Below are positions 1 to 8,222 of a stretch of DNA of 13,870 nt, one piece after another. The stretch lies in assembly GCA_034696485.1 (NCBI GenBank), contig JAQIWT010000921.1, forward strand, positions 1 through 13,870, read 5' to 3'. Every line of letters begins with the position of its first letter. Position 1 is the first letter of the stretch. Made by a program: the position numbers and the translations under genes. Under the pieces are notes generated by a model. The model made no database searches. It had not been told where the DNA came from and saw nothing but the letters and a program-made list of their open reading frames with translations. The DNA is from Isohypsibius dastychi (Eukaryota; Tardigrada; Eutardigrada; Parachela; Isohypsibiidae).

Positions 1-268
1 AGGTCCCGTGTGAAAGGGTGACGGAGGTGAAACTGGATGTAGTTACACAAGACAAGAATGGCACCAGACTACCTTCTGCGTGTAGGGGGGGGGACAATAT
101 GTTGATGGACAGTTTTATACAAATCTTAAGTTTTCACTGGTTTTCTCCAAAAGTAGGACCACGGCTCTTCTGATGGATTCTCACAAAACCTGTGACAACC
201 AGGTTGTAGAGCTTCAAATTCTCCACAAAATATGTCGCCTCACATTAGTGAGATCAAACTGGAAATAA
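1..268. other. 5' edge, no confirmed gene
   Basis: No family is recognised here. A frame on the + strand is open from base 3 to a stop at 171-173 (56 codons, cut by the window edge), and includes a run of nine G around 86-95. The following frame, from an ATG at 173, is open to a stop at 266-268 and is in the same frame as the SGNH-like fragment downstream. This may be the decayed or spliced 5' part of that unit, but no clean intron with compatible phase was found. Confidence 0.3.
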
Positions 269-700
269 TCGGAAATAAATTCCAAACACAATTTTCTGTC
301 TGAAGTCTCTCTGAATCCTCACTCCTACTTTGACACGTGGTACAAGTCACGTGGTGCAGTGTGGTGGCTTGATAGCGCTGCAAGCTCCTCAAGAAAGGTT
401 CTGGATGATAAAATCATTGTTGTTGGGGCACTACCCATTTTCAATCGTGATCCCGTGGTTTGTTCCACTTTTACTAACGTTGTTAACCGGTACAATGGCA
501 TGATTTTTTCGCTTTCTGCTCTTGGTAATAGGTTTATAAGCATCTATCAGCCATATCGTTTTTTCTCTTTTGGAGACTTAGACGAACTGGGTGTCCACCC
601 CCGCTATGTTAAGCCGGATGGCATCCATGAAACGCCTCGATGGAAATGGGCTCGCTTGGTGAAGGGGTCCATGTTGGAAAACTTGCACTCACTTTATTAA
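269..700 (+). CDS. possible SGNH/GDSL-hydrolase-like fragment (partial or degenerate)
   Basis: The frame is open from 269 to the TAA at 698-700, about 143 codons, with no ATG near its 5' end, so it is either an internal exon or a decayed gene. The translation has a hydrophobic strand (IIVVGALPIF), an Asn-rich helix region (VVNRYNG) and, near the C-terminus, Asp-Gly-Ile-His followed by Thr-Pro. That order resembles the second half of SGNH hydrolases, where a DxxH motif supplies the catalytic Asp and His. The family-level match is by eye and weak. The nucleophile block (GDS) should lie about 100 residues upstream; only a Met-Asp-Ser-His at 173-184 is seen, separated by a stop at 266-268. SGNH-like domains also occur in some retroelement ORFs, so this could be a transposon relic. 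No other retroelement domain is visible in the window. Confidence 0.35.
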   Translation, partial: SEINSKHNFLSEVSLNPHSYFDTWYKSRGAVWWLDSAASSSRKVLDDKIIVVGALPIFNRDPVVCSTFTNVVNRYNGMIFSLSALGNRFISIYQPYRFFSFGDLDELGVHPRYVKPDGIHETPRWKWARLVKGSMLENLHSLY

Positions 701-704
701 TAAA
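699..704 (+). promoter_or_regulatory. AATAAA overlapping the SGNH-like stop codon
   Basis: AATAAA shares two bases with the TAA stop of the upstream open frame. If used, it would give an extremely short 3' UTR of a few tens of bases. It could also be chance in an AT-rich stretch. Confidence 0.4.
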
Positions 705-1505
705 ATTTTGATCATCGCCTTTGAGCCGTTTCGTTTATGCGTATCACTTAGGCAACTTCTTTTTAATTGATGTATCTTGATACCTTCGCGCTCAGTATTA
801 GTAATTGCATTCTTTCATCTCGGAGGGTTGGTATTACGTGCGTTTTTTTGTGCTGCTGATTTTGTTTGTGTTCTCCCAGGGGGTTGGTATTTTCGGAAAT
901 GGTTTCGACAAATTCGTGTACTCGCTTTCCTGTTTTTCAGGTGGGACACGCTTGATCCAGCTACAGCACGTCATGCACACAAAAGTTTAAAGTTTAATAC
1001 GGAAATTAAAGCTGATTTTTATTAAGGCACATTTGGGCCCCCACGTGGTGATCTAAGGCCTTTCGTTTTCCTATCGGCTTACCCGCAAAGTTTCGTAAAG
1101 GCCCGCTTTCCTAGGGATTAAATTAATTAGCATACGCCGTCGAAGACGGGGTGCGGACCCTATCAGCTTCGATGCAGCGGCTCCGTCTGTACGGTTACAT
1201 GCGAAATCAATCAACTCAACTCAACTCAACTGTACGAACAGTGGTTGCGTCACTCTTGAATTCTTCTCTTGGATTTGTATGACTTTCGGAATCTTGTATG
1301 CAGCTTGCCAGTTCTGAGGTTGTTCTGGAGATCTGTCTGAATCTTGGCATTTTCTGAACCCAGCTGTTCCCCTCTTTCGTGACGCTACTTGGATTCTGAG
1401 CCTGCTTCGGGAATTTTCATCTTTTATTGAAAATTTTGTGTCTTTACCTCCACTTATCCGATTTCGCACGTAATCTTGATCTCGTCTTTCCATCGACCAC
1501 CGAGA
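705..1505. other. gene-free stretch and NOP53 upstream region
   Basis: No recognised gene in about 800 bases. Open frames up to 82 codons exist near 777-1025, but they have no family resemblance and start at non-ATG codons or overlap each other. An 11-base direct repeat GGGTTGGTATT occurs at 825-835 and 881-891. Positions 1040-1200 are noticeably richer in G and C than the flanks. Positions 1231-1505 are presumably the NOP53 promoter and 5' UTR; no TATA box is obvious. Confidence 0.5.
1211..1230. repeat. (TCAAC)4 microsatellite
   Basis: Four perfect tandem copies of a 5-base unit, preceded by a partial TCAA at 1207-1210. It lies about 275 bases upstream of the NOP53 start codon and has no evident function. 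Confidence 0.9.
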
Positions 1506-3596
1506 ATGACTGCCGTCGAGGATCAGTCGAAGAAGTTCAAGAAACCCGGCGTGAGCAAAAACAGAGGGAAGAAAGCATGGCGAAAATTCAGCAACATTGC
1601 TGATGTTGAGAAGTTCTTGGATACTCAGCGTGATGACGAGCTTACGGGGTACGTTTCATTTGCTGAGCATCTTGCTGGAAGAAATGCCGAAATCCTCTGT
1701 ACCATTGGAAACTGTGCTGGGTAGTGCACTTGATTGTTGATCGAAGCTGTTCTTTTTCAGGGGACCTATGCACGAAAAAGATGACTCGGATATTTTCCAG
1801 GTCGACCTGACTCCTGTCGGTAGTGAGCCTTTCATAAAAGATGAATCAGTGGATACCCTGCTCGATCTAGATAATGTCGCTCCAGCAGTCGACTCCGGGA
1901 CTGCTAAGAAAGGTGAGTGCAAGCAGAGCAATTTTATTGACATCATTGGCTTTATTTTTGTTGATTTTCATTTCACGCCATTTGTTTATCCTGTCAGTGA
2001 TTGAATAACTAATTTCCCAGATACATCATGGAAAGATTTGAAATGCTTCCGGACGCTACCGGGTGGCCGGATCACTGAACCGGAAACGTGAGACAATTTG
2101 TTTGTTTGAGCTTCTGGGATTTTGATCAAATTGCTTATATACCTAGGAAGCCCCACAACAGAGAAGTTCTCAAACAAAAATCGCGGCAGTTGCGACGAGC
2201 GGCACAAGCGGCTGTCACAACGAACCTGCAAAGGATAGCAAAAGCCGTAAATCTACGCGCGAAGGGAGCAGTTCGCAAGTTGGGAGTTGGAAACGATCCT
2301 GTGTTTAATCGAGATTTATGGGCAACGAGCGATGGTGATATTACGATGTGGATCGCGATGGATGGGCCGTATTATACTCGTTTATCTATTTACAGACAAG
2401 CAACAATTGCTTGATACACTTTCTGCAAATCGTCCTCCTGCTCGACTTCCGCCAACGCTTCGAAACAAAAAGTTATCGACGTTTTCTGTTGTTGACGTGC
2501 CGCATCCCGGAAGTTCATATAACCCAGTCCCGGTTGACCACGAGGTTGGATTGATTATTTACCGTATTTGAGTTTTTTTTCTTTATTGTGGTGATTTTCG
2601 ATTATGTTAGCGTCTTAAAATAATGGATTTGGTTTTGTTTCAGGCTCTGTTAGCCGCTGCAACTGACAACGCCATGAGGAAGGCAATGGAGGAAGAGAAG
2701 CTAGTTGCGTACCGTAAAACAAGAACTCAAGGAATTAAAACCGCAAATCAAGTTTGGATGGAAGAGATGGAGCAGGGACTTGATACCGGCAAAGAGAAAG
2801 AAAAGATGGTTGAAGTTCAGGAAGAATCTTCTGACGAAGGCAGCGTCTTGGCCCACACGGCACGAACCGATCGCAAGACCAAGCAGGACCGCAAACGAAA
2901 AGAAAAGGCAAATGTGAAGGTGGGAATTTTCTGCTGTTTTTCAAGGATGCGAAGACTTTGAACTATTCTTTTTTTTAACTTACAGGACGAGAAGCGGTTG
3001 CTTCTCAAAGCTAAGAAAGCTCGAGAAAACGAGGTTTTCAAGTGAGTTCGATATGATGTAGTTATGTTGTTTATTCCGCATTCTTTGTTTTCAGCGCGAA
3101 GAGTATTTTGAAATCCATTCGAAAAAAAGAGGCTGAGATCGCGGTGAGACAGGCAAAAAATAAAGCGAAAATGGATGATCCGAAGCGTGTGCTTCGACTT
3201 GGAAGGCAAAAGTAATATAGTTTTTTCCATGTAAGTATTGTTCTTGCAGTGAACGAATTTTTGTGGTTTCAGATACGAAGAAGCCGATCCCGACGTGAAA
3301 CTGAAAGAGGAAATGACTGACAACCTGCGCACTTTGCGGGTAAGAAAAATCGTCATGCCATCTTTGAGACTTGATAAAATTTTGTTTCTTACAGCCGGAA
3401 GGAAATCTGCTTATCGATCGTTATAAGAGTCTCCAGAAGCGCAACATCCTTGAACCACGCCGTCGCCAGAAGTAAGTCTCCGTTCGGCAAATTATCATCT
3501 GATGCAAAGTTTCTGTTGTTTATAATTAGGATCAAGAGGAAGTACAAGCTCAAGAAATACCAGATCGAAGGACGTAAAGTAGAGAATATGAAGTGA
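1506..3596 (+). CDS. NOP53: NOP53 ribosome biogenesis factor (GLTSCR2 family)
   Basis: Nucleolar protein needed for 60S subunit maturation; in yeast Nop53 recruits the exosome cofactor Mtr4 to pre-60S particles during 5.8S processing. Eleven exons read as one frame of 452 aa (human about 478): 1506-1648, 1761-1912, 2021-2087, 2147-2334, 2396-2544, 2644-2919, 2986-3041, 3095-3211, 3273-3339, 3395-3471, 3530-3596. Family landmarks appear in order: a basic N-terminus with KKAWRK near residue 22, an acidic linker, the core KPHNREVLK and FNRDLW (residues about 122-180), GSSYNP before a long charged helix, and the C-terminal PEGNLL...ILEPRRR block ending in a Lys/Arg-rich tail. The ATG has A at -3. 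The exon 5 donor (GTTGGA) is weak but the only phase-compatible one. Identity is confident; individual borders are predictions. Confidence 0.92.
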
Positions 3597-3645
3597 TTTG
3601 TTGTTATTTACAATTACAACCATGTTACGGCAGTAAGAATTGAGA

Positions 3646-3651
3646 AATAAA
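3646..3651 (+). promoter_or_regulatory. NOP53 poly(A) signal
   Basis: AATAAA 49 bases after the NOP53 stop codon, a usual distance for a short 3' UTR. A further AATAAA at about 3726-3731 could be an alternative. RSU1 ends on the opposite strand at 3817, so the downstream site would place the two 3' ends very close. Confidence 0.65.
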
Positions 3652-3816
3652 ACCATAAAAATTATGACACGGATATTCTCCAATATTTACACACGCACCA
3701 AACTACCAGTTCAGATCAAACACGAAATAAAACTAGAAATTCACAAGGCACAACAAGTAGAGCATGCTAGCTAGTTAAGATTTTGCACAATAGTTAGGAA
3801 TTTCAAGCACGAGAGA

Positions 3817-5299
3817 TTAATCCTTCCGCCGACTCTGCTTCCTGCTTTTGTCCTGCGCCTGAACCGGAATAGCCGCACCCGCTTGAAGATGTCGAGAATA
3901 AATGCTAAAACGGAAGATCATGTAGCAAATCATAAAATCACGTTATCTGAAGAATCTACCTCTGATAATTTGACGATTTTAAAAGGTCCATCAAATGTGT
4001 GGTGCCGATTCTCAGTTGTTCAATGATGGGATTAATCCACGGATTATCTTCGAGACGGAAGATTTGTCGAGGGCCAACAATGTCCAAATAACCTGCGACA
4101 TCAAACAGTCAACAAAATGCATCAACCACGTGTCTTTATTTGCATTTCGAATTTCTTACCAATTTCGGGTGGAATAACTTGCAGGCGGTTCCCCTGGATG
4201 TGGAGTTCACGGAGCGCTTTCAACTGCGCCAATTCGCGGGGTAGCGAAGTAAGATCGTTGTCGCGCAGTACGAGCTAGAGCAAATTTCCATATGAGTCTT
4301 CCCAAAATTTGAAGATGAAATGCAGTTAACGGCTCACGATCTGGAGATTCTGAAGATTGCTGATTTCCGCAGGAATCGTCTCAAAATCGTTGTCACCAAG
4401 AAACAAAGCTCGCAAAGTTTCTGGAAGTGTTCAGAAAAAGTTGGCGTTTTTATAGCGGCGAGATACTGGATCGTTACGTACGCATCATAAAGAAGTTTCC
4501 GGGCAGAACTCGTTCGTTCAAGTTGTTGTAAGTCAGATCCAAAATTTCTAATGCCGGAAACGCACCAAATCCACGAGGAAGTGCCCATAGCCGGTTTAAA
4601 CTGAAAAAAAGATTATCACAGAATACGATAATCAAATCAAAAGTGTGAACACCAACCCAAGTTTCAAAATCTTGAGATTCTGCAGACCGGAAATAGAAGT
4701 CGGTAGTTCCTGGGTAAACAAAATAAATCAGTGATACTTACGATCTACTGGAATAAAGCACGGCACATTGAGAAATTATGTACCTCGATCTGGTTGTTAT
4801 AAAGATTCAGCTGTTCGAGATTAACCAAGTCTCCGATTGCTGGCGGTATGCCTACCAAAAAAAGGACGATTACGCTCAACCTCATCCATATACTCACTTG
4901 CGAAATTTTACTTCTCAGCTTGTTGTGGGCCAGTGTTAGCCTGGTAATATGCGTCATCGATACTGCAAACGAAAATAAATGAAAATCGATAAATGCGAAT
5001 ATTCTTAAAAGGTCATCTCAAGCTAAAAATTGTAATTCCAATCCTAAACCATGCTGGTGTAAGTATTTCCCTGTAGTGGTTGCAGTCATGACCATATAGG
5101 GGAAAGAACATCTTGTACAATTTTTTGCACAGCAATCCGATTTGAAAATAATATTCGATAAAACAATTTTCTGAGCTCTACGGCACTTACAGACTTGTGG
5201 GATATCTCCAAAAGATTGGATGGACTTCTCAACCAAATCCAACTCTTCCCTGTTGTGCTGCTGTGCATCCTGAATCGCTTTGTGGACTTTCGCCGTCAT
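3817..5299 (-). CDS. RSU1: Ras suppressor protein 1, leucine-rich repeat adaptor
   Basis: Cytosolic leucine-rich repeat protein that binds the last LIM domain of PINCH and so joins the ILK-PINCH-parvin complex at integrin adhesions. Nine exons, in order of transcription: 5299-5191, 4962-4912, 4851-4784, 4709-4657, 4600-4482, 4420-4338, 4274-4160, 4092-3960, 3904-3817. They give 272 aa (human 277). About seven LRRs run from residues 38 to 200, with repeats such as LTLAHNKL, LNLYNNQI, LDLTYNNL and LVLRDNDL. The RSU1-specific C-terminal cap follows (LEDNPW, then YSRHLQ) and a basic tail. The start is the ATG at 5299; the open frame extends upstream only with non-ATG codons. The first intron is the longest (228 bases). 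In exon 2 the downstream GTGAGT donor was rejected because only the GTAAAA donor at 4911 keeps phase and gives HNKLRSIPP. The exon 4 donor GTTGGT is weak. Confidence 0.93.
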
Positions 5300-5792
5300 T
5301 TTCGAATGCAATCAGAGAAACCGGCAGAAGCCAAAATTCCAGAGTCCCAAATGTAAAATAAATGGTCAGTTTTTGAAAGGTGAAATCTAGAGAAGCAATC
5401 TAAGATACCACAATCATTTTGTTTGTTATGAAATTATGATGCTTAAGGACAACCCCCGTATGAATCATGTCTGATAACCAGCGGCGCATGGGGTTCTAGT
5501 TGGTCAGGTGGTCATGGATTTCAAATGCTGTATGACTTGATTTGTGAGGTGTTTGACGCCGAGCTTCAGTATGCCGCTGAATTTCTAGCTCGGAAAAATC
5601 AAAACACGAGTTTTGCAATCTTGCTTCCCCGTATTTCTCGCAGCATTGTTCTTCGAAATATTCCTCCATGTTTCTTTGATTTACCAGTCTGGACTTTTCC
5701 CCATATCTCCCCCGCATGACTTAGATCTGTGGTGCATGAGCGCGGAGTGGATTCTTTCCTGATTAACGACTGAAGAACTTCCGACCGATGTC
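5300..5792. other. divergent promoter region between RSU1 and mRPL3
   Basis: About 490 bases between two diverging start codons, expected to hold both promoters and 5' UTRs. No clear TATA box was found. It contains two overlapping antisense open frames with true ATG starts: 5496-5717 on the minus strand (73 aa, charged, rich in Glu, Arg and Gln) and 5525-5719 on the plus strand (64 aa, hydrophobic C-terminal half). Neither resembles a family I know. One is probably a shadow of the other, or both are chance. Confidence 0.45.
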
Positions 5793-7566
5793 ATGGCTCT
5801 TCGAGCAATCTGCACCTTGTGGAATTCTGGGATCAAGGCCGGTTCGATTGTTGGAAGACAAGCCTTGCAGCCAAATTTCTTTATTGATACTTACAGGTAA
5901 CCAGATTGAACTCGCCGATCCAACTTTTGTGCAATAATGTTGTTGTTCTTTTCAAGGATTTTATTCAGTGCTCAGGTTGTCCGAGGAATGGCCTTGAGGA
6001 GAAACAAGCCATACAGACATTTTATCACACCAGAGCGAGAACCGCTGGACGAAAGAATAACCGACGAGAATAGAGAATTCTTGCAGGAAGTGGTCAGGCA
6101 TAGCTATGTATCTCCTTTGAAAGAGCCCCCGCCAGAGCGTTCTCCATGGACGGCAAAGTGAGCATCACAAGCAGAATTATTTACATATTTTATTTTTACG
6201 CATCTATAAACATTTTTTTCTTGCAGGACCCAGAGAAGCGGAGTTATCGCCAAGAAAATAGGTGTCGTTCCACAATGGACAACCCAGGGAAAAAGAATAT
6301 TGACAACCATGTTGCAGGTATTAACTTCTGGCTTGCATGTTGTTTTAGATTTTCTGGAAAAATAATATATCATCAGAAACGATTCACGTTGCATTATCCG
6401 TCAGATGCGGTACAATTTTCATCAAAATGTCATCGATCGGTAATTTTAAGTTCAAGAGACTTTACTGTTTTTTCATTTTTTTCAGGTTATTGATAATCAT
6501 GTGGTCAGCAGCTCAACCCCGGAGCAGTTCCTCTTACAATTTCGCGCAAGTAACTATTCGATTGAAAGGCGAAGGCTGGGATGCATGGTTGTAGGTGCGG
6601 AAAGCATCGATCCCACAAATGTAAGGACAAGCTGTTTTTTTCTCACTCTTGTTAGTTAATTTTATTCGAATATTACTTTTAGCTGACGGATGATTATGTG
6701 AAATTATTTGAACCTTCCGGTCTTCAACCCAAACGGAAACTCACCAAATTCGTAGTTACGGAAAACGCTCTCCTCCAGCCGGGGACTGCTATACGAGCTT
6801 CTCATTTCCGGGTCGGCGACTTTGTTGACATAGGTGGAAAGACGTAAGATCACTTTTTACAATAGTTGTCCCTGAATCTATTATATTTTCCAATTTAGGA
6901 CTGATCGCGGCTTTCAAGGTGTTATGAAAAGATGGGGTTTTAAAGGAGGACCTGCCACTCATGGCACAACGAAATTCCACCGGCGGCCTGGGAGTATTGG
7001 TTTCAGCAGGGTAGATCGCTTCTCAACGTCGTGAATTTTATATTCTCATACTGGTTGCTTTGCAGAAAGGAAAAGTTCGCAAGGGAAAGAAAATGCCAGG
7101 TCACATGGGAAATCAGTACAGAATACTAAGAGGCCTCAAAGTAATTGACTTGGTTCTTGTTTGATTATTAAGATTTATCAAATTACCTTTAGCTGACTGA
7201 AGATGTCATTTTTATTATTCGCAGATTCTGAGGATCAATACAAAGCACGATGTAATATATGTCAGAGGGACTTCCGTAATGGGTCCCACCGGCTCCTGGT
7301 GTTATTTGTGGGACACCCATCTTCCGCTCCGGAAGCCGCTGAAAAACCCACCGCCGATGCCGACGCATTACCCCGAAGACGAGCAGACACCCCAACCGGA
7401 AGATATTGTTCATCCGGATCTGTTCCAGTTTGATAAACCGACACTTATTTTTGAAGTCACGGAGGAGGATCTCAAGGTGAAACGAGTTGGTGCCAAAACG
7501 GCTCTTAAAGCTCCTGGAAAAGCGCCTCCGAAACCAGCTGCCGCAAAAACAGCCGGCAAGTCATGA
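5793..7566 (+). CDS. mRPL3: mitochondrial large-subunit ribosomal protein L3 (uL3m)
   Basis: Component of the mitochondrial 39S subunit near the peptidyl-transferase centre. Eight exons give 406 aa: 5793-5896, 5957-6157, 6227-6317, 6486-6620, 6683-6843, 6899-7010, 7066-7140, 7225-7566. The uL3 signature lies around residues 235-262: [13 protein letters not shown], then ATHG and HRRPGSIG. It is followed by KKMPGHMG and [11 protein letters not shown]. The N-terminus ([10 protein letters not shown]) is basic and free of acids, consistent with mitochondrial import, and SPWT at the end of exon 2 is typical of the mitochondrial branch. The C-terminus carries a Lys/Ala/Pro-rich tail that runs roughly 35 residues beyond where I recall the human protein (about 348 aa) ending. 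The chosen ATG has G at -3 and +4. Another ATG five bases upstream (5788) is in a different frame and has a weak context. Confidence 0.93.
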
Positions 7567-7977
7567 TTTTCTTCCGTTTGATCCAACAGTTTTTTGTGTT
7601 TTATCTTGAGTTGTGCCATCATGTTTCACTGGAATTTTTTTGGACATTTCACGTTGGTATTGATCCAAAAATGAACTAAAATATCTGAAATATGAAAAGA
7701 TAAAGATGATGCGGTCGGATCCCGTTTTTTGCATGATTACACAGATCGCACATTTTTCCCTGGTATGAAATTAATTAAGAACTTGATTGTATAAGTCCTT
7801 TTTCCCACTTGGGCGTAAGTGAAATTAGAGAAGAGAACAAATGTAACGTTTTGATTGGACCGAAATTCGGTCGTCTGGCACTTTTCTGCGAAAATAGGAT
7901 ATCAGTATGATCAGTTAGATCAAAGATGTAATCAAAGCAGCGATCAGCCCGCAAGTGGATGCAACAAAGCAACCAGG
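7567..7977. other. mRPL3 3' UTR and ATIC upstream region
   Basis: No gene is recognised in about 410 bases. There is no AATAAA soon after the mRPL3 stop; GATAAA near 7699-7704 is a possible variant signal. Several short upstream ATGs occur before the ATIC start region, for example at 7907 (ATG, two codons, then TAG) and 7959 (runs out of frame past 7978). The promoter of ATIC presumably lies here. Confidence 0.5.
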
Positions 7978-8222
7978 ATGCCTGGTCTGGGTGAGTGGAT
8001 TATTTTGATTGACTTTGGACCAAAGTACGACGCATTATCTGGTGTTTACAGGTTTTCGGGTCTTCGGAATCTTAAGACACAGGTTCGATTTGCCAATCAG
8101 TGGCGGTATAGAAAGCGATCTGTCTGCGATATTTCGGTCAAGTGCGCAGTATTTTGGAGGAACAAACTGCAAATTGTGCATTCGGAAACTATCCAGGACT
8201 GCTTCCACTATGGCGGAAAAGG
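7978..8222 (+). CDS. possible upstream exons giving an N-terminally extended ATIC
   Basis: An ATG at 7978 (A at -3) starts a 13-base exon ending at 7990 before a GTGAGT donor. A TTTACAG acceptor ends at 8051, defining a 61-base intron of typical size here. Joining 7978-7990 to 8052-8222 gives an open frame that runs without a stop into the conserved ATIC start (8210), adding 57 residues. The extension has eight Lys/Arg and three acids, hydrophobic patches and a Cys-x-x-Cys. It is a candidate organelle presequence, but only weakly so. The alternative is that this is 5' UTR in which the frame is open by chance; the ATG at 8210 has the better context (A at -3, G at +4). Confidence 0.45.

Noticed and set aside
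1040-1200. GC-rich stretch as a structural RNA gene
   Set aside because: Only short complementary arms were found by eye and no known RNA motif; not enough to call.
2817-3356. 179-aa open frame on the minus strand
   Set aside because: It is antisense to NOP53 exons 6-9 and has no family resemblance; the plus strand here encodes conserved NOP53 sequence with good splice sites.
4334-4588. 84-aa open frame on the minus strand
   Set aside because: Out-of-frame reading of RSU1 exon 5 plus intron; the correct frame gives leucine-rich repeats.
4896-4911. Downstream GTGAGT donor in RSU1 exon 2
   Set aside because: Better donor consensus but phase 0, incompatible with exon 3; using GTAAAA at 4911 restores the conserved LRR.
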